The notes: generated by a model from the sequence alone, not told the origin. Shown: positions 1-6,992, numbered from the stretch's first letter. The stretch: DNA of 8,629 bases from an uncultured Chitinophagaceae bacterium (GCA_937897585.1 CALCNY010000142.1:1-8629), one strand, 5' to 3'. A program made the numbers and translations.

Positions 1-20
1 GATGATTGGAGGGTGAGCTG

Positions 21-79
21 GATAGGCTAGATAGGCTAGATAGGCTAGATAGGCTGGATATGCTAGATAGGCTGGATAG
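21..79. repeat. 9-bp tandem repeat, unit GATAGGCTA
   Basis: Six full copies and a partial one run head to tail. Copies at 21, 30 and 39 read GATAGGCTA; those at 48 and 66 read GATAGGCTG; the one at 57 reads GATATGCTA; the array ends with GATAG at 75-79. A degenerate copy may lie at 12-20 (GGTGAGCTG, 6 of 9 matches). Because the unit is a multiple of three, some frames stay open through it: Asp-Arg-Leu on the + strand, and Tyr-Leu/Pro-Ala or Leu-Ser-Ser on the - strand. It lies about 85 bases before the likely dnaG start. This is a minisatellite that can change length by slippage; no function can be read from it. Confidence 0.95.
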
Positions 80-100
80 TTCATTAATTGAAAAAAACTT

Positions 101-145
101 TTGAACCTATTGAACATTTTAAACTTATTGAACAATTGGAACCTT
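101..145. repeat. Degenerate 9-bp tandem repeat, consensus TTGAACnnT
   Basis: Five consecutive 9-base blocks share a pattern: TTGAACCTA, TTGAACATT, TTAAACTTA, TTGAACAAT and TGGAACCTT. The period equals that of the array at 21-79 but the unit is unrelated. In the dnaG frame the blocks would encode repeated Asn-Leu-Leu-like triplets. That low-complexity leader does not look like a primase N terminus, so I treat the array as non-coding 5' sequence. The TTG at 128 could also serve as the -33 element of a dnaG promoter. Confidence 0.85.
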
Positions 146-158
146 TTACATAATTTTA
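128..158 (+). promoter_or_regulatory. Possible dnaG promoter inside the repeat
   Basis: TTG at 128-130, a 20-base spacer and TAATTTTA at 151-158 match the Bacteroidota pattern TTG-N19..21-TAnnTTTG at every fixed base but the last. Transcription would then begin at about 162-164, essentially on the proposed TTG start codon, giving a leaderless or near-leaderless message. AT-rich DNA produces such matches by chance, so confidence is low. Confidence 0.3.
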
Positions 159-163
159 CCTTC

Positions 164-2098
164 TTGATTAGCCAGGAATCCATACAGCAAATACAAAGCC
201 GCATTGATATCATCGATATCGTGGGAACTTTCGTAAAACTTAAAAAAAGAGGCGCCAATTATTTAGGCAATTGTCCTTTTCACAACGAGAAATCGCCTTC
301 ATTTACAGTCTCTCCTACTAAAGAAATTTATAAATGCTTCGGCTGTGGTAAAAGTGGCAATTCCATCAGTTTTTTGATGGAACATGAAAAGTATAGTTAT
401 GTAGAATCATTAAGATGGCTGGCCAACAGATATAATATTGAATTAGAGGAAACTGAGACCAGTCCTGAATATAAAGCCATTCAACTTACATCGGATTCTC
501 TTTTTATCATCAATAATTTCGCCAAGGATTTTTTTAGAAATGCGTTGATGAAAACTGAAGAAGGCAATGACATCGCATTAAGCTATTTAAAAGAAAGAGG
601 TTTCAGACAAGAGATTATCGACAAATTTCAATTGGGTTATAATCCTTCCGCAAGAGATGAATTTGCAAATGCTGCAATAGAAGGACAATACAATAAAGAG
701 CTACTTTTAAAAACTGGACTTGTAGTCAATCGTGATGAAAGATTGCAAGACAACTACCGCGGCAGAATCATTTTCCCCATACACAACCAAAGTGGCAAAG
801 TGTTAGGTTTTGGTGCTAGAATTATCAAGACCAATGATAAGTCGCCGAAGTATATCAACACGCCCGAAAATGAAATTTATGTAAAGAGTAAAATTCTTTA
901 TGGTTCATATTTCGCAAGAACTGCCATTGACAAAGCTGATGAATGTTTGCTGGTTGAAGGATACACAGATGTGGTGAGTTTGCATCAGGCAGGGATTGAA
1001 AATGTAGTGGCCAGCGGAGGAACGTCACTAACACCCGACCAACTCCGACTGATAAAAAAGTTCACCAAAAACCTAACCATTGTTTATGATGGTGATAGTG
1101 CCGGTATCAAAGCCGCTTTACGAGGACTTGATTTGGCATTGGAAGAAGGTTTGGAAGTGAAACTGGTATTGGTTCCTGATAAAGAAGATCCTGATAGTTA
1201 TGTCAATAAAATAGGCGCAACTGCATTTAATGAATTTGTAAAGAACAATAAGAAAGATTTCATTTTCTTTCAATTGGAAATAGCGCTTCAAGATGCAGGT
1301 AATGATTCTTCCAAAAAATCAGCAGTTGTAAACCAGATTGCCGAAACCATTTCAAGAATAAATAAAACGGAAGAGTTTACACGCCGTCAAGATTATATCA
1401 AGCGTGTTTCCGAAATGTTGAAAATTGAAGAAATGGGTTTCAATGCTTTGGTAAACAAAATCATCAGAGATAAAATCACGAAAGAAGAATCAAAGTCTTT
1501 TAAAGATGATATCAATATTCCTGCAGAACCAATGCCTGAGCAGGATGCGAGTGCAGATTTGCTTTTCAATAAAGACGATCTGCATGAACAAGCTATGGCA
1601 AGAAGCTTGATTGAATTTGGATTGAAACAATGGGATGAAGAAAAAACTGTAGCAGATTATGTTTTCGGGTTATTAGATGAGCTGGATTTACAAGAGCTTA
1701 TCGACAATAAAATGATTACGGGTATTATAAATTTATACAGAAAATGGTATGAAGAAGGATTGTTGCCTAATGCCAAAAGTTTTTTATATCATGATGACAG
1801 TTCAATCAGTCAGTACATTATTAAAATAATGGAAACTGAAACAGAAATCAGTATTAATTGGAAATATAAATTTGATGTAAAAACACCCACACGAGAGGAA
1901 TTATATAAAGAGGAAGTAACCTCTACTTTCAATTACCTAAAACTTCGAAAAATTAAAAGATTGATCAGTGAAAATCAGACTGCTTTGGAAAAAGCCACTG
2001 ATTCAAACCAGCAGTTGTTATTGATGCAAACACATCAGTATCTAAAAAAATTGGAAGCCCAAATAACGGCTTCCAATGGAACAGTAATTTATAAATAA
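164..2098 (+). CDS. dnaG: DNA primase DnaG
   Basis: Makes the short RNA primers for lagging-strand synthesis and chromosome replication, working with the replicative helicase DnaB at the fork. Taking TTG at 164 as the start gives 644 residues beginning MISQESIQQI. The CHC2 zinc finger is C37, H40, C58 and C61. The basic core motif (YRGRIIFPI, about 198-206) and the TOPRIM domain follow, with E265 in VEGYTDV, D309 and D311 in YDGD, and DPD near 342-344. E265, D309 and D311 fall on the E. coli residue numbers, which strongly supports this start. The C-terminal part from about residue 410 is the diverged helicase-interaction region. The frame stays open to a TTG at 101, but the extra 21 residues come from the 9-bp repeat and no ATG is usable before the zinc finger. 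It ends 11 bases from the converging gene. Confidence 0.96.
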   Translation: MISQESIQQIQSRIDIIDIVGTFVKLKKRGANYLGNCPFHNEKSPSFTVSPTKEIYKCFGCGKSGNSISFLMEHEKYSYVESLRWLANRYNIELEETETSPEYKAIQLTSDSLFIINNFAKDFFRNALMKTEEGNDIALSYLKERGFRQEIIDKFQLGYNPSARDEFANAAIEGQYNKELLLKTGLVVNRDERLQDNYRGRIIFPIHNQSGKVLGFGARIIKTNDKSPKYINTPENEIYVKSKILYGSYFARTAIDKADECLLVEGYTDVVSLHQAGIENVVASGGTSLTPDQLRLIKKFTKNLTIVYDGDSAGIKAALRGLDLALEEGLEVKLVLVPDKEDPDSYVNKIGATAFNEFVKNNKKDFIFFQLEIALQDAGNDSSKKSAVVNQIAETISRINKTEEFTRRQDYIKRVSEMLKIEEMGFNALVNKIIRDKITKEESKSFKDDINIPAEPMPEQDASADLLFNKDDLHEQAMARSLIEFGLKQWDEEKTVADYVFGLLDELDLQELIDNKMITGIINLYRKWYEEGLLPNAKSFLYHDDSSISQYIIKIMETETEISINWKYKFDVKTPTREELYKEEVTSTFNYLKLRKIKRLISENQTALEKATDSNQQLLLMQTHQYLKKLEAQITASNGTVIYK

Positions 2099-2105
2099 AT
2101 GAGTG

Positions 2106-2121
2106 TTGGTTAAAACACCAA
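2106..2121. terminator. Weak hairpin between converging genes
   Basis: TTGGT at 2106-2110 pairs with ACCAA at 2117-2121 around a 6-base loop and is followed on the + strand by a TTC-rich pyrimidine run. It sits just after the dnaG stop and overlaps the stop codon of the - strand gene. The stem has only five pairs and there is no clean T-tract, so it is at best a weak terminator for dnaG. Confidence 0.25.
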
Positions 2122-2571
2122 TTCTTCTTCTTCTCTATTTACCAACATATAACGAGGAACGCTGTTGCTGCTATTATGAGCTTTTGAGAATAATTTAAAG
2201 TTGGTTGCGCACCATACATTATCTAATTCAACATGATCAATAGCTTCAAGATTGTGGTCTTCAATAGCTTGCCAATGTGGGTCGCGACATAAATCACTGG
2301 CAATTTTTGCAGTTCCTTTTGGATATGAGATCCAGAGTTTTGCTGTTGGTTGTAATGCAGGAACGATATCATTTAATATATCAGTAAGTTGTTTTTTACT
2401 GACAGCAAATATCAAGGCAAACTCAATTTTTTTAACTCTTAGCAAAGGAGTCACACTTTTAGCAAAAGTGATTTTTGCAAATTGTTTTTCAACTGAAGAA
2501 GGTAAGCCTTGAATCAGTAGATTTTTCTCGTTGTTGTATTGTAGCTTTTCGAAAACTGTTGGTAAGGCCAT
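2110..2571 (-). CDS. Conserved protein of unknown function, DUF3052-like
   Basis: A soluble 153-residue protein with no signal peptide or membrane segment. I do not recognise a function. The layout is a short N-terminal strand region, then IEFALIFAVSKKQL (about 49-62), PALQPTAKLWISYPKGTAKI (71-90), a DL.RD segment (93-97) and ELDNVWCATNFKL (115-127). The order 'score or threshold protein, (L/A)LW(I/V)..PK, DL, D..W....K(L/F)' recalls a family of small proteins that I associate loosely with DUF3052; that family name is uncertain. The tail VPRYMLVNREEEELVF is acidic. The ATG at 2571 is the natural start and follows an AT-rich leader. A good promoter candidate lies at 2668-2698, so it is probably transcribed alone. 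Confidence 0.8.
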   Translation of the reverse strand: MALPTVFEKLQYNNEKNLLIQGLPSSVEKQFAKITFAKSVTPLLRVKKIEFALIFAVSKKQLTDILNDIVPALQPTAKLWISYPKGTAKIASDLCRDPHWQAIEDHNLEAIDHVELDNVWCATNFKLFSKAHNSSNSVPRYMLVNREEEELVF

Positions 2572-2667
2572 AATGAGGAACTAATTTTTGTTTAATAATC
2601 ATTAATGGTTTAAATGGATAAGGAATAATAATCCGGATTCAAAAAATAAGTATTCAAAAGGGGAAGG

Positions 2668-2698
2668 CAAAGGTAGGGCTTATATTTGGTTTGTTCAA
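2668..2698 (-). promoter_or_regulatory. Bacteroidota-type promoter for the 153-residue protein gene
   Basis: Reading the - strand, TTG (2698-2696), a 20-base spacer and TACCTTTG (2675-2668) match the Bacteroidota consensus of a -33 TTG and a -7 TAnnTTTG exactly. The start of transcription would fall near 2663, leaving a leader of roughly 90 bases before the ATG at 2571. It lies downstream of the plsY hairpin, as expected for an independent unit. No experimental support. Confidence 0.6.
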
Positions 2699-2718
2699 GA
2701 AAAGAGAGGATTTATTGA

Positions 2719-2767
2719 AAAAAAATTAAGTATTAATCAAATGAGAATATCTCTGCTTTAATTAATA
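2719..2767 (-). terminator. AT-rich hairpin with T8 tract after plsY
   Basis: On the - strand, ten bases at 2767-2758 pair with 2742-2733 (one G-U pair). An inner GAGA/TCTC stem with a 3-base loop lies inside (2754-2744). After six bases comes a run of eight T (2726-2719). It begins about 16 bases past the plsY stop. The stem is AT-rich and the T run is set off from it, so termination may be inefficient, but position and structure fit the end of the prmA-plsY unit. Confidence 0.55.
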
Positions 2768-2782
2768 ATCATAAAAACATAT

Positions 2783-3427
2783 TTATTTTTTATCTTTTCT
2801 TTTGTCTCTATATTTAAGAATTGGGATGCGGCTCTCTGCACCTTTTAATAATCTTGAGATATTTTTCTGGTGGGTAATGATTACTAATAAAGCAACAATC
2901 AAAGCGAATGCTCGATAAGACATTTCATGCTCGTTCCAAATCCATAATACACAAACGGGTAACATAATCGCGCCTAAAATTGAACTTAATGAAACATATC
3001 TAGTTAAAAATAGTACAAACAAAAATACACCAATGCAACAAACTGCAACAATTGGCTGAACGGCAATCAACATTCCTAATAAAGTGGCAACACCTTTACC
3101 TCCTTTGAAATTGGCAAATACTGGAAAGATATGTCCGATAACTGCAGCCAAACCTAATCCCATCATGAAATTAGTTCTTTCCAGTTCGTTCGTTAAATAA
3201 TAAGGGAGAAAATAGAAAAGTCCGACAGCAAAAATACCTTTCAAAACATCTAGTACCATTATTAATGTACCATATTTAGGGCCCAAAACTCTGAATGCAT
3301 TTGTTGCCCCCATGTTGCCACTTCCGAAGTCGCGAATATCAATACCAAAAAACTTTTTGCTGATAATTAATGCTGTTGGAATAGATCCAATCAGATAAGC
3401 CAAGATAATAAGAAGCAGTTCCTTCAT
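2783..3427 (-). CDS. plsY: Acylphosphate:glycerol-3-phosphate acyltransferase PlsY
   Basis: An inner-membrane enzyme that moves the acyl group from acyl phosphate (made by PlsX) to sn-glycerol 3-phosphate, giving lysophosphatidic acid, the first step of phospholipid synthesis. The 214 residues are very hydrophobic with several membrane segments, near the 205 of E. coli PlsY. Motifs visible: DFGSGNMGATNAFR (33-46), GH..P...NFKGGKGVAT (98-115), SLSSI (146-150) and HQKNISRLLKGAESRI (186-201). The C terminus is a lysine/arginine-rich tail. I chose the ATG at 3427 because MKELLLIILAYLIGSIPTAL is the usual PlsY N terminus. An ATG at 3448 would add MFTQKRI, and a weak -7-like TATCTTTA overlaps it (3455-3448). 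It follows prmA by 73 bases. Confidence 0.95.
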   Translation of the reverse strand: MKELLLIILAYLIGSIPTALIISKKFFGIDIRDFGSGNMGATNAFRVLGPKYGTLIMVLDVLKGIFAVGLFYFLPYYLTNELERTNFMMGLGLAAVIGHIFPVFANFKGGKGVATLLGMLIAVQPIVAVCCIGVFLFVLFLTRYVSLSSILGAIMLPVCVLWIWNEHEMSYRAFALIVALLVIITHQKNISRLLKGAESRIPILKYRDKRKDKK

Positions 3428-3500
3428 TATTCTTTTTTGTGTGAACATAAAGATAGGAAAAAAACAAACTGGTAACGTTAAGTTAACATAGGAATTTGAA

Positions 3501-4337
3501 TTATGTTATTGAACATTTAATCAACAGCCAATTGTTTTTACTAGAGACTGAATTTATGTTCAGGTTTTTTCCGCTTAAACTTAAACAAATCTGTTCCTCA
3601 TCTTCAACTAAAATACCGCTGAATAAAATAATAGATTCTGATTTTCCGCAGTTGATGATGTTATCGAGATTAGCCAGAATGATATTCAAATTGATGTTGG
3701 CAAGTATGATATCTGCTTTGAAAGCATCAGTTTGGCAAAAATCTGCTTTAATAATGTTTATATTACTGCATTGATTGGACTCAATATTTTCAATAGCATT
3801 ATTGATGCTCCATTCATCATTATCAATGGCTTCAATTTTTGTAGCACCCATTTTTTCTGCAAGTATTGCCAATAATCCGGTTCCTGTACCAAAGTCGATG
3901 ACATTCATTCCATTGAAATCAATCATACTCATTTGCTCCATCATTTGAAATGTGGTGGCATGATGACCAGTGCCAAAACTCATTTTGGGTGTGATAATTA
4001 AATCATGAACTCGCTCCTGAGAGGGCTCATGAAATCCGGCTCTGATGAAAGCAAATGGATTTTTTGTTTCCGGATGCAACAACATAATCGGATCAAAACT
4101 GCTTTCCCAATTGGCATTCCAGTTTTCTTCTTCAATAAATTTCAATTGATAAACACAATGTAGTGATGTAGCTATTTCATCCAAGTTGGCTTGGCTGTAT
4201 AAAGATTCTTTAATGAAAGCTTTCAAATCATTTTCAGATTCTTCAAATCCTTCAAATCCGATTTGATCTAACAACGCAATCAACATTTCTTGATGCTCAC
4301 TATTTATGTTTGTAAAAGATATTTCGATGTGTCGCAT
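3501..4337 (-). CDS. prmA: Ribosomal protein L11 methyltransferase PrmA
   Basis: A cytoplasmic SAM-dependent enzyme that methylates ribosomal protein L11. The protein has 278 residues (E. coli 293). An N-terminal substrate-binding domain (about 1-60) leads through a linker to the class I methyltransferase domain. Family signatures are NWNANWESSFDPI (72-84), SFGTGHHATT (120-129), the SAM loop VIDFGTGTGLLAI (146-158), the acidic DND after strand 2 (172-174) and ILANINLNI (211-219) in the catalytic motif IV position. The ATG at 4337 gives MRHIEISF, a normal family start. Only three bases separate this ATG from the T-tract of the pnp terminator, and I see no consensus promoter in the gap or the end of pnp. 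Confidence 0.95.
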   Translation of the reverse strand: MRHIEISFTNINSEHQEMLIALLDQIGFEGFEESENDLKAFIKESLYSQANLDEIATSLHCVYQLKFIEEENWNANWESSFDPIMLLHPETKNPFAFIRAGFHEPSQERVHDLIITPKMSFGTGHHATTFQMMEQMSMIDFNGMNVIDFGTGTGLLAILAEKMGATKIEAIDNDEWSINNAIENIESNQCSNINIIKADFCQTDAFKADIILANINLNIILANLDNIINCGKSESIILFSGILVEDEEQICLSLSGKNLNINSVSSKNNWLLIKCSIT

Positions 4338-4340
4338 AAT

Positions 4341-4374
4341 AAAAAAACTGCAGCCTATTTAATTAGCTGCAGTT
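4341..4374 (-). terminator. Strong intrinsic terminator after pnp
   Basis: AACTGCAGC at 4374-4366 and GCTGCAGTT at 4354-4346 (read on the - strand) form a perfect 9-bp stem with an 11-base loop, followed directly by five more T (4345-4341), seven in a row with the stem's last two. This is a textbook Rho-independent terminator 22 bases after the pnp stop. It ends 3 bases before the prmA start codon. Read the other way it has an A-tract before it and only scattered T after it, so it is directional. Confidence 0.9.
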
Positions 4375-4396
4375 GAGTTTATAATTTTTGAATTGA

Positions 4397-6544
4397 TTAA
4401 TTATTATCTGATTGAGGTTTGGCTGGTGCTTCTGGTTTTGGCATCAACGCTTTTCTGCTCAATTTGAATTTGCCAGTACGAGGATCAACTTCCAATAATT
4501 TCACTTTCACTTTATCACCTTCTTTGAAAATTCCTTCCATTGATTCAAGACGTTTCCAGCTGATTTCACTGATGTGAAGCAAACCTTCTTTCTTAGGTAA
4601 GAACTCCACAAAAGCACCGAATTCTTTAATACTTTTTACAGTTCCTTCGTAAGATTGTCCAACTTCAGGAACAGCGGTAATTCCATTAACCCAAGCTACT
4701 GCACGATCCAATGAAGTTTTATCTTTAGAGAAGATGCTTACTTCACCATGATTGTCAACTTCTTCAATATTGATTGTTGCGCCGGTTTCACGTTGAATTT
4801 CCTGAATAATTTTGCCTCCAGGTCCGATAACCGCACCAATGTATTCTTTATCAATAATCAATTTAACCATACGAGGAGCATGTGGTTTCACATCTTCTCT
4901 TGGTGCGGTAGTGCAATTATGCATGGCTTCAAGAATGTGCATACGACCTTTTTTAGCCTGAGCCAAAGCTTCACGCATTACGTCCATGCTCAATCCGTCA
5001 ACTTTAATATCCATTTGAACACCGCAAATACCATCTTTGGTACCGGTAACTTTGAAATCCATATCGCCTAGGTGATCTTCATCGCCAAGGATATCAGTAA
5101 GAATTGCATATTGCTCTCCTTTTGTAATCAAGCCCATTGCTACTCCACTTACATGTTTTTTCAAAGGTACACCTGCATCCATTAGTGCTAATGAACCAGC
5201 ACAAACAGTAGCCATTGAAGAAGAACCATTACTTTCCAAAATATCACTTACCACTCTCACTGTATATGGATAGTCTTTACCTGGCATCATTTTTTTCAAA
5301 GAACGCATAGCCAAGTTACCGTGACCAACTTCTCTTCTACCCACACCTCTCATCATTTTAACCTCACCTGTACTAAATGGAGGGAAATTATAGTGTAAAA
5401 TAAACTTGCTGTATTCTGATGAATGAGCACTTTCAATCAACAATTCATCTAAAGGCGTTCCTAAAGTAACCGTTGTAAGTGATTGTGTTTCACCTCTTGT
5501 AAATAAAGATGATCCGTGTGGGGTTGGTAATAAATCAATTTCCATTTCCAATTGACGAATATCTTCTGTTCCTCTTCCATCCAAACGTTTGCGGTCGTTT
5601 AAAATCATATCACGAACTACATAATATTGCAATTCACCGAAATAATGGCCAACCAAAGCTTTATCTTCAGAAGCTAATTCCTCACCAAGATGAGCGACTA
5701 ATTCTTGTTGTAATAACTTATAAGCGTCGCTTCTTTCATGCTTTGCAGAGGCAGAAGCTGAAATTGCATACATTTTATCTTTTGCAAAAGCTTTGATTTT
5801 TTCATTAAGCTCTTCGTTACGATATGGTTTTTTGTAATCTCTTTTTGAAGTAACACCTACTAAATCTCTTAATTGTTCTTGAGCTTTCACTTGAATTCTG
5901 ATTGCATCATGAGCCAGTTCCAAGGCTTTTACTAAATCTTCTTCCTGACACTCGTCGCTCTCTCCTTCCACCATCATGATATTTTTGTTGGTAGCTGCGA
6001 TAATGAATTCCATATCAGAATTTTTCATTTGAGATCTGGTTGGATTTACAATCATTTCGCCATTGATACGACCGATACGTACTTCTGAAATAATTTCCAT
6101 TACAGGAATATCAGAAACAGCCAATGCTGCAGATGCTGCTAAACATGCCAAAGCATCTGGCAATACTTCATCATCAGAAGAAATTAATGAAACTAATACC
6201 TGAACATCGCATAAATAATCTTCAGGAAACAAAGGACGAAGTGCTCTATCAATTAATCTTGAAGTTAAAATTTCATAATCATTCAAACGAGCTTCTCTCT
6301 TGAAAAAAGAACCCGGAACACGACCTGCAGATGCAAATTTCTCTTGATAATCTACTGATAAAGGGAAGAAATTTTGTCCGTCTTTAGGATCTTTGTTAGC
6401 AACAACTGTAGCTAAAATGATACAATTGCCTTGTCTTACAGTTACAGCACCGTCAGCTTGACGAGCCATTTTTCCTGTTTCGATGGTTACCTCACGGCCA
6501 CCACCTATATCGAATTTTACCGATTTTGATTGTAAAAATGACAT
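4397..6544 (-). CDS. pnp: Polynucleotide phosphorylase (PNPase)
   Basis: A 3'-to-5' phosphorolytic exoribonuclease that degrades RNA to nucleoside diphosphates and acts in mRNA turnover as a homotrimer. All 715 residues fit the family: RNase PH domain 1 (about 12-145), the all-helical linker (about 150-310), RNase PH domain 2 (about 325-550), KH domain with IGPGGK (573-578) and S1 domain (about 628-698). The catalytic acidic site GDEDHLGDMDFK carries D490, D496 and K498, matching E. coli D486, D492 and K494. Phosphate-site segments FFKREARL (80-87) and TRGETQ (349-354) are present. The C-terminal tail is short and rich in Pro, Ala and Lys. It follows rpsO by 123 bases with a hairpin between, and a strong terminator follows it. 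Nothing is missing or broken. Confidence 0.98.
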   Translation of the reverse strand: MSFLQSKSVKFDIGGGREVTIETGKMARQADGAVTVRQGNCIILATVVANKDPKDGQNFFPLSVDYQEKFASAGRVPGSFFKREARLNDYEILTSRLIDRALRPLFPEDYLCDVQVLVSLISSDDEVLPDALACLAASAALAVSDIPVMEIISEVRIGRINGEMIVNPTRSQMKNSDMEFIIAATNKNIMMVEGESDECQEEDLVKALELAHDAIRIQVKAQEQLRDLVGVTSKRDYKKPYRNEELNEKIKAFAKDKMYAISASASAKHERSDAYKLLQQELVAHLGEELASEDKALVGHYFGELQYYVVRDMILNDRKRLDGRGTEDIRQLEMEIDLLPTPHGSSLFTRGETQSLTTVTLGTPLDELLIESAHSSEYSKFILHYNFPPFSTGEVKMMRGVGRREVGHGNLAMRSLKKMMPGKDYPYTVRVVSDILESNGSSSMATVCAGSLALMDAGVPLKKHVSGVAMGLITKGEQYAILTDILGDEDHLGDMDFKVTGTKDGICGVQMDIKVDGLSMDVMREALAQAKKGRMHILEAMHNCTTAPREDVKPHAPRMVKLIIDKEYIGAVIGPGGKIIQEIQRETGATINIEEVDNHGEVSIFSKDKTSLDRAVAWVNGITAVPEVGQSYEGTVKSIKEFGAFVEFLPKKEGLLHISEISWKRLESMEGIFKEGDKVKVKLLEVDPRTGKFKLSRKALMPKPEAPAKPQSDNN

Positions 6545-6576
6545 TTGAGTTGATTTGAACCAGCGAACAAGACCTG

Positions 6577-6586
6577 CTGCCGGCAG
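6577..6586. other. 10-bp palindrome in the pnp leader
   Basis: CTGCCGGCAG is a perfect palindrome in an otherwise AT-rich leader, 33 bases before the pnp start codon. It is too compact for a stable hairpin (three pairs plus CCGG), so it could be a protein-binding site or simply chance. Function unknown. Confidence 0.3.
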
Positions 6587-6612
6587 TTAAAATAAATCAT
6601 GTACAAAGAACA

Positions 6613-6640
6613 ATTCCCAACAGCTAAAACAGTTGGGAAT
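6613..6640 (-). other. Hairpin between rpsO and pnp
   Basis: ATTCCCAAC (6613-6621) and GTTGGGAAT (6632-6640) form a perfect 9-bp stem with a 10-base loop. In the direction of transcription it comes 28 bases after the rpsO stop and 68 bases before the pnp start. The sequence after it (TGTTCTTTG) is only moderately T-rich, so it is either a leaky terminator or a processing/stability element. In E. coli the rpsO-pnp gap also has a terminator and an RNase III-cut hairpin used in PNPase autocontrol; an equivalent role here is inference. Confidence 0.7.
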
Positions 6641-6667
6641 GATTCAAATGACATGCATGAATATAAA

Positions 6668-6940
6668 TTATTTACGGAGACCTAATTTCTCGATTAAAGC
6701 TCTGTAACCGCTAAGATCGTGTTTGCTTAGGTAAGTCAATAAACGCTTACGTTTACCTACCATCATCATCAAACCTCTTTGTGAAGAGAAATCTTTTTTG
6801 TTTCCTTTCAAATGATTGGAAATGTGGTTGATACGTTCTGTAAGCATAGCAACCTGAGCTTCGATAGAACCTGTGTTTGTTGGTTTACCACCGTAAGTTG
6901 TAAAAATGGTAACCTTTCTTTCGCTTGTTAAATGAGACAT
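6668..6940 (-). CDS. rpsO: 30S ribosomal protein S15
   Basis: A primary 16S rRNA-binding protein of the small subunit platform. The 90 residues match the usual length (E. coli 89 with Met). The core signatures are TGSIEAQVAMLTERI (23-37), HLKGNKKDFSSQRGL (43-57) and the C-terminal LIEKLGLRK (82-90). H43, D50 and S53 correspond to the E. coli rRNA contacts H41, D48 and S51 (mature numbering). The ATG at 6940 is preceded by an A-rich stretch and no Shine-Dalgarno site, as usual in Bacteroidota. It heads the - strand block, with a promoter candidate at 6993-7024, and is followed by pnp, the order found in many bacteria. Confidence 0.98.
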   Translation of the reverse strand: MSHLTSERKVTIFTTYGGKPTNTGSIEAQVAMLTERINHISNHLKGNKKDFSSQRGLMMMVGKRKRLLTYLSKHDLSGYRALIEKLGLRK

Positions 6941-6992
6941 TTCTTTGATTTTTTTTTAAAACGCTGTGTTTTATTACTTTTTTATTCGGGTG

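Noticed and set aside
6..104. + strand frame encoding an Asp-Arg-Leu repeat peptide ending at TGA 102-104
   Set aside because: About 32 codons bounded by stops with only TTG/GTG-type starts; it is the translation of the 9-base repeat and has no support as a gene.
21..145. CRISPR array
   Set aside because: The units are 9 bases, contiguous and without spacers; no cas genes are nearby.
2252..2512. 86-codon + strand open frame
   Set aside because: It lies wholly antisense to the 153-residue - strand gene, has no family character and no promoter; a shadow frame.
3446..3448. Upstream ATG as the plsY start
   Set aside because: It would add MFTQKRI before the canonical membrane N terminus, and a weak -7-like element overlaps it, so the ATG at 3427 is preferred.
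3496..3774. 92-codon + strand open frame
   Set aside because: Antisense to the conserved C-terminal half of prmA; composition typical of a shadow frame.
4748..5071. 107-codon + strand open frame
   Set aside because: Antisense to the KH domain and RNase PH 2 region of pnp, whose sense frame is fully conserved.
5509..5796. 95-codon + strand open frame
   Set aside because: Antisense to the middle of pnp; no recognisable motif.
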